Part shown: in pieces, positions 50,190 to 60,676 of the stretch
Layout: each line of letters starts with the position of its first letter
Position numbering within the stretch: position 1 is the stretch's first letter
Assembly (NCBI GenBank): GCA_003550325.1
Contig: QKWP01002079.1
Location: forward strand, 17,144 to 81,143
DNA: 64,000 nt
Reading direction: 5' to 3'
Origin: Gigaspora rosea
Lineage: Eukaryota; Glomeromycota; Glomeromycetes; Diversisporales; Gigasporaceae
Notes under the pieces: generated by a model
What the model was told of the DNA's origin: nothing
The model's database searches: none
The model's input: the letters and a program-made list of their open reading frames with translations, nothing else
Made by a program: the position numbers and the translations under genes

Positions 50190-50830
50190 AGTACAAACCA
50201 TTTATTCTGCTATTAGCAAAGGCGAAAGACCCGAAGCAACCACGATTAATGAAAGCTCAGAAATAACGACTATCGATAAAGACTGTGAGACAGCTGTTGT
50301 TAGTAAAAAACGTAGAGCAAATGAGTCATGGGTTTTTAAAGATCATCATTTCGTTAAAGATCCCAATAAGAGTAAAATTACTTTTTTTGTAATATAATTG
50401 TAATTAATTATGTTACTAGTTAATAGCTATGCTATATAATTTTTCTTTTTTAGAGGATTCTGTTCAATGTACGCATTGCAAGAACTTTTTAAAACATGAT
50501 AATGAAACAGGGACAAGTTCTTTAATCAGACATATGAAAAACATGAAATGTAGGAAGTATTTAAAGGTGGACAATTCACAACAAAAGTTACAGTTGTCCG
50601 AATCAGGCCTTGTTCCCTATATATTTTCCCAAAAACAAGCTGACAGGATATGAAGAGTGTGTTGAAAAACTCATTTTTAGTTCACCACCTAGCCAAAATA
50701 TAACACCTTCGTCGACGAAGAAAGAAATGTTTGTATCTCTACCAGAATTTCTTGTACCAAGAGCACCCACTGCCAGTTATCTTGCACAACTGACGCTTCT
50801 GGCTTGCTTGCCGAATATATAAAGGAGTTT
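50190..50830 (+). pseudogene. BED-type zinc finger (hAT transposase N terminus)
   Basis: An upstream exon (about 50190-50388) encodes KKRRANESWVFKDHHF and continues after a likely intron (50389-50455) into 50456-50653, encoding VQCTHCKNF and a downstream HMKNMKC. The C-x2-C...H-x5-C pattern with the preceding aromatic residues is a BED finger, the DNA-binding head of hAT transposases. The frame stops at 50653; a coding-like stretch in another frame continues to 50822, then nothing of the catalytic domain remains. Truncated, not functional, but a plausible relic of the source of the hAT-type elements here. Confidence 0.65.
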
Positions 50831-50954
50831 CCCGAGAGTTAAACAAAAAAAGGTTGACTTTTATAAAAACCAGTATTATATTTGCTTCGTCTTTTACTAA
50901 TAAAAATATTGTTTTTCGTTTGCTTAAAATTTTGGACAAGTGATCGATGGGAAG

Positions 50955-51885
50955 AGTTGATTGAAAACGTTATTTTTTACTAAGATAATCTATCTTTACG
51001 ACTTAGAAAAAGTTGTTCAGAATAAAATTTTACATTATATGCTTTAATATCGCTTATTTATTTTTACATTTTACTAGTAAAATTTTGAATTTTTAAAACT
51101 TAAAATTTTTGCCTACAAAATCGTGCGATTTTATTGGCTGAATCAGGGTGTGACATGTCGTGGGTGTGACAAATTTCTATTCCCTTTTATTTATATTAAT
51201 ATTTATATAATAATAAATATAATATATATAAAATATAATAACAATATATTATAAGGGAAAATAAATTTGTCGCACCCCTGCTTTGACCAATCAAATCGCA
51301 TGATTTTATAGGCAAAAAATTTTATTTTTTAAAAATTTAAAATTTTACTTAATAAAGTATAAAATATATATAAAATAGCATGTCACATAATGTAAAATTT
51401 TATTCTGAACAACTTGTTTTAAGTTATAAAGATAGGTTGTCTTAGTAAAAAAAAACGTTTTATAAGAAAAATCAAAAATTTCCAAAGTTAGCATATATAA
51501 ACCTTTTTTTTTTACTAAAACAATCTACTGTTTTAACTTAGAAAAACTTGTTTAGCATAAAATTTTACATGTAATACTTAAACGTAAATATAGATTATAT
51601 TATTAGAAAAAAAGTTTTATATGTGCTAACGAATGAAATTTTTGATTTTTCTTATAAAACGTTATTTTTTACTAAGACAATCTATCTTTATGACTTAGAA
51701 AAAGTTGTTCAGAATAAAATTTTACATTATATACTTTGATATCGCTTATTTATTTTTACATTTTACTAGTAGAATTTTTAATTTTTAAAACTTAAAATTT
51801 TTGTCTACAAAATCATGCGATTTGATTGGTCAGAATCAGGGTGCGACATGTCGCAGGTGCGACAAATTTCTATTCCCTAACTATA
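50955..51885. repeat. Triple inverted/direct repeat unit
   Basis: A ~235-bp unit (from aaacgttattttttactaag to gcgacaaatttctattccc) occurs at 50960-51185 (+), 51253-51480 (-) and 51655-51885 (+). The first two form a large foldback around an AT-rich centre. Not coding. Confidence 0.8.
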
Positions 51886-51949
51886 ATATATTTAATATAT
51901 TATAATTTAAATATAAATTTTTATTATATAATATTAATATGGTAAATTA

Positions 51950-52286
51950 TAGGCATCTCTCGCAGGATATATATAAGCTATATATCTCCCACAACCAAAT
52001 TCGTTTAAGGTAGGGTTAGGGTTTGTGTAAGGGTTAGTGTTAGTGATGTATATAGTAAAATTGGTCAAGGAAAATTTTTTTGTTAGGCTCGAAAGGTAGT
52101 TTCTTATGTAAATGTTCAAGAAATAACCGATTTTTGAAAAGGCGAACGTTTGTTTTGAAATTTGTCTGATCATGTTACGTTATACCAAGGGTGATTAACT
52201 ATTCGCTAATTTGGTGTCGATCATCACGTGGAATGATTTTTATTGGCCAATTTCGCAGGAGATACATCTCCCACGGGAGATGCCTA
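51950..52286. mobile_element. MITE with TAGGCATCTC ends
   Basis: taggcatctctcgcagga at the left and the inverse gggagatgccta at the right, with gatatatctccc words nearby; the interior has agggttagggt words. No target duplication was resolved. Confidence 0.6.
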
Positions 52287-52340
52287 GAAACACCCTATTA
52301 ATATAAATAAAATATAATTAATATAGGAATAATATAAAAT

Positions 52341-53026
52341 GCACCTATAGTGTTCAATACCAATATGCGGTAAATATGAAGATCAATTTAAAAAAATAAT
52401 CAAAAATTAAATTTAATAAATGTTAAGTTAGAGTTAATAGTTAGTGTTAGGGTGAGGCATAATATATGGGGTGTCCCCTATTAAAAGGGCCCATTTTTAC
52501 ATTCATCTCATTTTGAGATAATTGAGTTTAACTATTTGTTTTGATTTTCGAACTGATCCGGGATTAACCAAATTTCACACTTTTGATTGGTTAAATGTAG
52601 CAGGTGACTATCGGGTAGTCTCGTGATGTGCTTGGCCTTAGACAACTTCGTTTAATATTTCTTTTACATTATCTCTATTTTTTATTATACAAATCAACTT
52701 TCATTTATAATTGAAAAATGTCAATTATGTTAAAATTTACTTGAATCTAATAAAAACTCAATTTTTGAAAAATTGTAAAAATGGGCCCTTTTAATAGGAG
52801 ACACCCCATATAGTAAAATTTCATAAGGAATTTTGTTTTTTAAAAAAAAAAGTGGATTCATAGATAAAATTTTGAGTTAGAAGGTATTTTTTAAAAAAAT
52901 ATCAAAACAACAAAAAATTTAGGTTACACCTGATCTTTATGGTACATGTATACCGCATTTAAATAAATTGATTGGTAAAGATCATTATGGTGTTGAACAC
53001 CAATAGTGCATTTTAGTAATATTATT
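52341..53026. mobile_element. MITE (AAAATGCACC family), copy 2, with nested insert
   Basis: Same family as 48936-49272. Split by a nested element at 52467-52807 whose ends are TGGGGTGTCCCCTATTAAAA and the near-perfect inverse, flanked by tata. Intact relatives at 49085 and 55515 give the empty site. Confidence 0.8.
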
Positions 53027-53234
53027 ATAAATATAATATAATAATAATATATTAATTTTTTTTAACCTTTGGCAATCCTGCTTTTATTAACTAGGAAGAC
53101 TGTATAACTTTGTGCACAAAATTTTAGTTTATAGTATCTGCTGCCAAAATTCCTCCTTTCTCTAATAAAAATTTACTTGTGCTACTTAATGTCCACTAAG
53201 TACGATCTGCCGCAATAACTATTTTCTTCTATAG
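53027..53234. other. Retroelement-end-like fragment
   Basis: aacctttggcaatcctgctt near 53062 resembles the 3' end of the SINE at 54300 and a stretch at 13420. Too diverged to classify. Confidence 0.3.
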
Positions 53235-54292
53235 GTAATTTCACTTTATTTTTAAATTACAATATTAATCACTCTAAAATCTAAATTTTTTTACAAATTG
53301 CTAGCTGGTACATATTGGATTTATTATAAATATTTATATTTAATAATTTTAAATTTTCTATTCTATATCTAATGATTTATATTTTAAGTAAAACTATTAG
53401 CTGGTAAATATAAGAATCTCAAGTTTAAAAATCATTATTTGATAATTTTTTAAAATATGTATCTGATAAATATATTTTAACACATACTTCTATAAAATTA
53501 TTTGCTCGTAAATATAATCTTTATTTTTTAAAATTATTTTATTTTTCAAAATATGCAATTTACAATATGAAAACAAATATTTCTGTTAAATATTAGCAGG
53601 TAAACATAAACTTTAATATATTTGTCTCTAAAATTTTACTGTGTTTTAAATAATACTACTATTTTTATATATTTATAATGTATATATTTAGATTGTAAGT
53701 TATAGTTACTAAAATTTCACTTGATTTTTATATTATAATTCTAAATTTATAATGCATATTTTCTTCTATTAGGGTGTAAGTATACACATAGTACTAAAAT
53801 TTCATTTTGATTTTATGTTATACTAATTATAACTTTATATATATATATTCTCTTGTCAAATTATTTAGTTGGTAGATATAAATTTTATTATCAAAAAAAT
53901 TTATTTGCCACGAGGTGAAATGTTTTCTACTTAAAAAAATATTTTTAGCATCTTGCCATACAGCACTAAATTTAATACCATGCATAAAAAATAATATAGT
54001 GTATTATTTATAGAATCATGTGATATCAAATATATGCAATTTAATTTTTATCATGTTAAATTGGATGCTGTATGGTTTAAAGAAAGTTTGTTACACCAAA
54101 TTTGTTGGTTAGCTTAAGTAGTAAGATTTCACACTGGGTATTAAATAAATAAATCACTAATTTGACAATTTAAATCACAATATTGGTAATCTATAATATA
54201 CATTTTTTATGTGAAATTTATTAGTTGGTAAATATAAACTTTATTATATTATTTTTTAAAATGATTATTGATCTTAAACTTTAGTATATTTG

Positions 54293-55067
54293 ATTTTTTT
54301 TTTAATCTTTGGCAGTCTCGCCGACAAGTGATTTATTAGAATTTTTAAGATATACAGACTTTTGCAATAGTAACAAGAATACAACTAGCCACATGTACAC
54401 TTTTGGTGTCTAATTTAAGTGGTCCGCTTTAAGGTTCTACACTAGCTGCCATACCTGCAACCCAACTATGGGAATTGCCTATTTAAATCCTCTGATTATC
54501 TGCTAAGCCCATAACCCTCTAATACTTAACCTCTGACATTACCCGGCATAACACCTCTTTTGGGTGAATTCCCAGGAATAACCTGCTGCACTATGCCAAT
54601 CAAACCGGTTGACATAGATTTTACCGGTACGATACATGTCCCACCCAATTAATCGTACGGTTTTTTTCAGCAATCGATGCTATGGCTTTACCCATATACT
54701 CGCAGTCCGAATTCTGTGAACCGCTGATATCACCTACTACAACCCTTGTAAGGTTCGTTGTCCGACCCGGTACCCTCTTCTTCCAATAGCACCATCATAG
54801 CCAGTCATCTACCTCCTTACTCGGGATTTGCCAAGGGGTTTCTGTTTTTCCAGTTTCCTGGATTTGTCGGTATAACAATACACCAATTCGCTCGAAAGCT
54901 TCTACAAGATGGTGGAACCAAAATTACAGGTATTTCTACTCAACTGATCTTGAGCTACAGTTACCGTAACACAGGCCTATTTTTCAAAACATCGCCAGTG
55001 GGATTCGAACTTTTGACCTGCCGCTTGGGGGGTGACAACCTGGCAACTTCTCTAAGTCGCCACACCC
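54293..55067 (-). mobile_element. tRNA-headed SINE, copy B, with 10-bp target duplication
   Basis: Reads on the minus strand from a tRNA-like head (gcgacttagagaagttg, B box gttcgaatcc at 55001-55010) to a 3' end followed by a poly-A tail (+ strand T run at 54294-54303). It is flanked by agtatatttg (54283-54292, 55068-55077). The matching site in copy 1 (ctttagtatatttg near 42393) is uninterrupted. This defines the full unit as 775 bp. Confidence 0.9.
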
Positions 55068-55243
55068 AGTATATTTGTTTTTAAATTTTTTATTTGATTT
55101 TTAAATTATATGTTTACTTAATATTGTAAATTTTAACAATTGCCTTTATAAATTTATTGGTTGTATGTTTAACAGCAATCAATGTGTTGAACCCTAATAG
55201 GTGCTTTTAAATTATAATTATTAATAATTAATAGTCAATTATT

Positions 55244-55824
55244 GTGACAAATCATAATGAAATCCAGATTAAAATGAAATGATAGTATAAAATCTTAAAA
55301 ACTAAATTTTTTTGGAGTGCACTTTTTAGGGTTAGGGGTTTAGGGTTAGAGTTAGTTTTAAAAAAAATCAGTAGGACTATATCACACCACTGGTGTTCAA
55401 CACCAGTATGCAGTGTAACGTAAAGATCAATATCAAAAAAATAAACAAAAAAAATAAACAAAAGTTAAAGTTGATAAATGTTGAGTTAGAGTCAATAATT
55501 AGGGTTAGGGTGAGGCATAGTATATAGTAAAATTTCACAAGGGGTTTTTTTTTTAAAAAAAAAGGTGGTTTCATAGATAAAATTTTGATTTAGAAGGTAT
55601 TTTAAAAAAAAAAATAACAAAACAACAAAATTTTATGTTACACCTGATCTTTATATTACACTGCATTTAAAAAATTTAATTGGTGAAAATTATTGTAGTA
55701 TTGAGCACCAGTGGTGTGATTTAGTAAAACTGAAAAAAATTATAATAAACAAATATTAATGGGTTTTAGAAGGCTAGCAGATTAAGTATAGAATGTGATT
55801 TTATTTTAAATTATGATCTGTGAC
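55244..55824. mobile_element. MITE (GATCATAATGAAAT family) with nested MITE
   Basis: Same family as 35436-35644, flanked by aattatt (55237-55243, 55825-55831). Copy 1 has the unoccupied site near 42824-42835. A third member of the TGCACC family, here ending acaccactggtgtt, is nested at about 55376-55737, and 35436-35644 supplies its empty site. Confidence 0.85.
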
Positions 55825-56380
55825 AATTATTAATATTAGTGAGTTAATGGCATATAATAAATTACCTATAATACAGTTTATTTAAAACCTTGCTCACATG
55901 TTTTTTATATTTGCAAATTATTTATTAAAAGGTGAATGTTTAAAATCATAGAGTTGGAAGAATTTTATTTATTTTTTTATTTTACAATATAAATTTATCA
56001 AGATAATTTTTAAATTATTGAGTTAGAAGAATTTTTATTTATTTTTTTTATTTTACAAAATAAATTTATCATGATAGTTTTTAAAATCACAAAGTAAAGA
56101 AATTTATTTATTTTTTATTTTACAAAATAAATTTGTTAAGACAATTTTTAGACTCTAATAAGTATAATTTTATAATTTTAAATTTGCTTTTTTATAATAT
56201 AATGCAGTGAAAAAGGTTGGAGTAGTATTTTCCATATTATTAGTTTGGTAATATAAAGTAGATTTAGCATTAAAAGCAGGATTCATTATGAAATTCTAAA
56301 AACTATTATCTTACCATTAAAAGCTTGATATTCAGAATTAAAAGTTTTATTATCTCAACTATACAGTTACTTAAATTAAT

Positions 56381-57011
56381 GGACAGGATTTAGGTCTAAA
56401 GACTACTAGTAGTACAGTTAGAAGAATAGGTTAAAAATCTAGAAAAATATATATATAAATAATTTTTGTATACAAAAATCTGATTAATACTGTAGTTTAG
56501 TTTGGCAGAATTTTTTTTAATATTAATACTAAACTTGTTTAAAAAATTCTTTTGTAACTGCTATTTTTTGTTACTTCAAAAGTACTATGTGTAGTACACT
56601 ATAAATACTAAATTTTTTATAAATTTTTTTTAATAGAATTAGTAAATTTAAATTTAAATAATATAAAAAATAAATGTTTATGGCTTACTACATTAAAAGT
56701 TTATTATTAGTTATATTATAAAAAAATATTATTTTTACTATAAAAAGGTTTGTAAGCTGATAGTTAAAAACCATTACTTTTTTAGTATTTCATATAGGTT
56801 CTTTAGTTTTTTAACCATAATTTAAAAAAAAATTTATTAAATAAATTTTGTTTAAAGTTATGATATTTTTTTTACATAATGCGATTTACCCAAAGTATAT
56901 TGCAAAAATATTTTAATAGATTTTTTATTATTAAAATTAGTCAATAATTGACCTTAAATGGTGTCACTATGTAGTACAAAGTACTACTAGTAGTACGCCT
57001 AAATCCTATCC
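56381..57011. mobile_element. 631-bp element with GGACAGGATTTAGG ends
   Basis: Ends GGACAGGATTTAGG and CCTAAATCCTATCC, flanked by attaat (56375-56380, 57012-57017). Subterminal gtactactagtagtac words occur at both ends. The empty site is near 43396 in copy 1. Confidence 0.85.
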
Positions 57012-59040
57012 ATTAATTTTGTAGCATTAATCCTAATGCTTGCAAAGTTATGATAGGATGTGAATTGTAGGATAATATTTCATTTTAGTTTCAGAAATGT
57101 CCAAATGATACAAAATTTCTAATGAAATTAAATTCTTCATGTGATAAAAATTAAAATTAGATAATCATTAATACTATCATGATACAAAACCTGTCCCACC
57201 ATGTATATCGGTTTTGAGACTTTCAATAATAGTTTATAATGTTTTCAAATCCTATATCCTTTCGATATTGATACAAAACCTGTCCACCATGCATACCGAT
57301 TTTGGGGAGGTTCAACAGTATCAAGTATTGATTTGGAAAATTAATTTTCTATCAGATCTGAAAGGTTATCAAGTTTGAAAGGATCAGTTTTGGAAGTTCA
57401 ACAATACTTGCATTTCTATAGCTATGAAGAGGTATTTGGGATTTTTTCCTTCCGTGGCTCTTGTTTGTAATCGTAAATGTTTTTTAAAGTTTAATGTAAG
57501 AATCAATCGTATTCCATCTGGATGATTTACAGTCGAAATAGTCGTCCAAAATGACTTAGAAAAGTATAGTAAAGAAATGATGTGAAAAATTTTATCCTGA
57601 ATTTTTTTATACAAAAAAAAAAATAAAGACGCGCTTGATCATAATTTTGAAAGTTCAGAATTTAATAAGTTATCATCAAACAAAAGTTTTGAATTTTTTT
57701 TTTATGAATATTTTTTGTTTTCATATGAATTTTGCGAATGGTACAAACCAAAAAGCAAATTTAACATGGGTTAGGTTGTATAGAAAAGTTTGGATTCGAA
57801 GAAAATAATGATTTTTACATATGCCGTGCCTGAAATTGCATATTTAGGCACATTTGACCGAAATTAGCCCCTGAAATTAAATCAGCTTTCGCGCGTTAGC
57901 TAGGAATTTTAAAAGTCCGATCCGGTCCAATCCCTGTCCGGAACTAGTTAAAAGTTCATTCATAACCAGTCTTTTAACCGGTCTAAGTACAATAGTTTAA
58001 ACAATCAAGCAGACTTAGAACTTCATTAGAAGCTAAAAAGGTTTTAGACCTCGAGTCTTTTGCAGACGCTGAAGAAGTTGAATATTTTCGTGCTTAATGT
58101 ATAAAACAATAGCGGATGTAGAGACATGACCCAATCAATTTTTTTATATAAAAAAATCACATCCCTAAGCGGATGAAAATTGCACATCAGACGAAGTTTT
58201 GATTATGGAACTAGTTCTGAATGCCTGGTCCCAGAACCGATCCGAACCGGTTCGTTCTGAATTACATAACATTTCTAAACTTCAATAGATTCACAAGTAA
58301 ACATTCGATAATATTACAACAATCTTTTAAAAGCAGAAGTTAATTTAATACAAATATGATAAATGGTATCATGTGATAAAATTTTTGGGAATATAGGACA
58401 AACCTTATTATTATTATTATTATATTTGAAAACAATGCAATGCACTGAGAGTTTCTACAACTGAAAAAACTTGCAATTCGCATTCGGGCGACATAACTCA
58501 AACCATTTTGACGACTTTGACAATCACAATATTATTATCTAATTTTCGAATCATATTTTTTTTGTATACTATGAAAAACTTATTTAGAAATATGACGATA
58601 ATGAAAATTTCAAATAAAAATACTGTAATTAGCCTTTTATAACTCATTTACACTATAGCAAACTTTTTTTTATTTATTTATCATAATAGAGTTTTTGACT
58701 ATAAGAACTGCCGGTTCGTTGTAAAGAAAACTGAAAGTAACATTATTTTTTGAACAAATTTTAAGAAAACATTAATGATAAGAAACTATTATTTATTTAA
58801 TATATAATTCAAGAAATTTTGATATATAGATTATTCCTTGAAAAAAAAACAAAGTTTAGGTTGTATATTTTTTAATACAAATTAAAATTCTAAACTAATT
58901 TAACAGTTAATAACTTAACCCGAATATACGATTAGATAACGTGGCATAATCGCCTACAGAATAGATATTAATATCAATATTCTTTATAATTTAATTTTAT
59001 TCAAAAAAAAAAATATATATATATATATTAAGTAAATTTA

Positions 59041-59581
59041 TTAACAAACCTCTGCATAACCAACGTAATTCTCGCTACAGGATGAATTTGCTGCGCCGAC
59101 GACATCAACAATAAACATTGCTCTAGACGAATCAGGACCAATATTTGTATATGAGTGAGAATACCATGCATCAGGTGAAAACCAGATACCCCCTATGATT
59201 AAAAAAAAAAAGTTAAAGTTAATATTTTTAATTCAAATAATAATAATAATAATAATAAAAAATACACACACCATTATTCAATCTAAATCCTGTGCTGATA
59301 ATACCGCACACACTGCAGGCTGCATTGGGTTGACACATTTTGGAATTATTTAAGCTTCTTATAGCACAGACATGTTTTGTGCCATGAAAATATTGAGCAC
59401 AACTAAGATATGGATTATTTTTTTTATACGTTTCGTGATTATTGATAATATGTTTAGGCATTTCAACGCGAATTATAGAATGTATTTGAATGTTATATTT
59501 CGATGCCATTTTTGAAATAAATGTTGATTTCACATTCGTGTATTCACTTGAAGTAATTGATAATGGAATTACGTTGGCCAT
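59041..59581 (-). CDS. Small PARP-like (ADP-ribosyltransferase-fold) protein
   Basis: Two exons, 59272-59581 and 59041-59192, joined across a 79-base intron (gtgtgt...catag), give 153 residues. Visible in order: an N-terminal region with HSIIRVEMP, YFHGT (the H-G-T of PARP catalytic cores) near residue 64, a cysteine cluster ending CSVCGI, the following TGFRLNN, then GIWFSPDAWYSHSY (the G-x-Y/W-F...Y strand) and AMFIVDV. No catalytic glutamate is evident at the usual third position, so transferase activity is uncertain. The sequence before the ATG is aag, so an upstream exon cannot be excluded, but none is evident. Family assignment is from motif order only. Confidence 0.7.
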
Positions 59582-60676
59582 CTTAAAAAAAATATAGAGA
59601 GAGATATGTATATAACAGTACAGTACATCTATTGAATCGTTAGAACCTTTTTATTTAAATTTTTCTAATTTTTTAGCATTAATATATCAAAACTCTATTT
59701 TATTAATACTAGATTTGACTTTTTTCTATCTAAGTAATATATCAGGATGTGTTACGCGTTACAATCATTAATTTTTTCGAACTTTGATTATGAAATTCTA
59801 TTTTGCGTTTCGCGCTAAACTTATTATTGTATTTTTCACGACTTGTTTAAGTTACTATTCAAAATTAAAAAAAGTATAATACTGTACAGTAACATGTAAA
59901 TAACATATAATTCTTTTTTAAAGTAACTAATTATACAGTCACATTTTTCAAACTAATATAAGACGCTAACTTTATTAAAGTCTAGTATAACGCGTAATTA
60001 GCGCGTCTGTAACACAAAGATGGCTCAACTTATCATATTTGGCAGTTTAAGATTCTGATTTATTTTAATCTGTTGCGTGTAGAGTATGATAATATTCAAA
60101 ATAAGTTAAAGCATGTATTTGTCATTGTTTCTATATAAATCAATAATATTACCTTTTTTTTAATTTTTAACAGTCAATTCACTGATTTTATATATCTAAA
60201 GATCAAAAGTTTACAGAATTAAGTTTTTTCCTTTCCTTTACATGATAGTCTATAACATTTAGTGCAACTTTAAATAATAAGTTCGTTCAACGTTAATACA
60301 CCAAAAACTCATAGTTTATTAAATCACAATTCGTTTTTTCAAATTTGTTTTAAACGAAAAAATACACAAGATAGAACCTATTTTAATAAAACATACTATA
60401 CTGCTGTACTGATGATCAGTAATGATCAAAGAAAAAAATCATGAAATTAAATCAAAGAATATATAGATATTGTTACAAATTTTCTAATTAAAAACGTAAA
60501 AAATGTTATTTGAAAGTTTGAACTTTGAAGTAAAAACAAACAATATAAAATCTTTTAAACATAATATACAGATATACGTTTATGTACAATTGATAAAATG
60601 AAATTTACAACCCCAAAAAATGTAAAATGAATAAATTCCTTGCTCAAAAGAAAATAAAAGATGAATTCAACTTTTA
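59582..60676. other. Intergenic region between two minus-strand genes
   Basis: AT-rich, no open frame or repeat of note. It should contain the promoter of the PARP-like gene and the 3' end of the GDE1-type gene. Confidence 0.4.

Larger units (their letters stand above)
46606..55197 (+). pseudogene. Micro-exon gene copy 2, middle replaced by transposons
   Basis: The signal exon (46606-46694) matches copy 1 but lacks six bases (two residues at the TASAS stretch); it ends in the same phase. Micro-exons start at 46807, 46860, 47275, 47377, 47456, 47559, 47651, 47706, 47804, 47904, 48001, 48099, 48205, 48306, 48402, 48506, 48605, 48693, 48797 and 48890; a candidate at 46961 has donor ataagt as in copy 1. 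Then 48936-53234 is transposon DNA replacing what corresponds to 38.2-41.3 kb of copy 1. Micro-exons resume at 53305, 53401, 53597, 53692, 53773, 53869 and 54225 (53505 has acceptor tg), with the terminal exon 55176-55197. The frame is still open throughout, so a chimeric single-knot-like product is conceivable, but the loss of about 23 units makes a decayed gene more likely. Confidence 0.7.

Noticed and set aside
55001..55067. Functional tRNA gene
   Set aside because: A B box is present, but no full cloverleaf is evident and the sequence continues into a retroposed body with a poly-A tail and target duplication.
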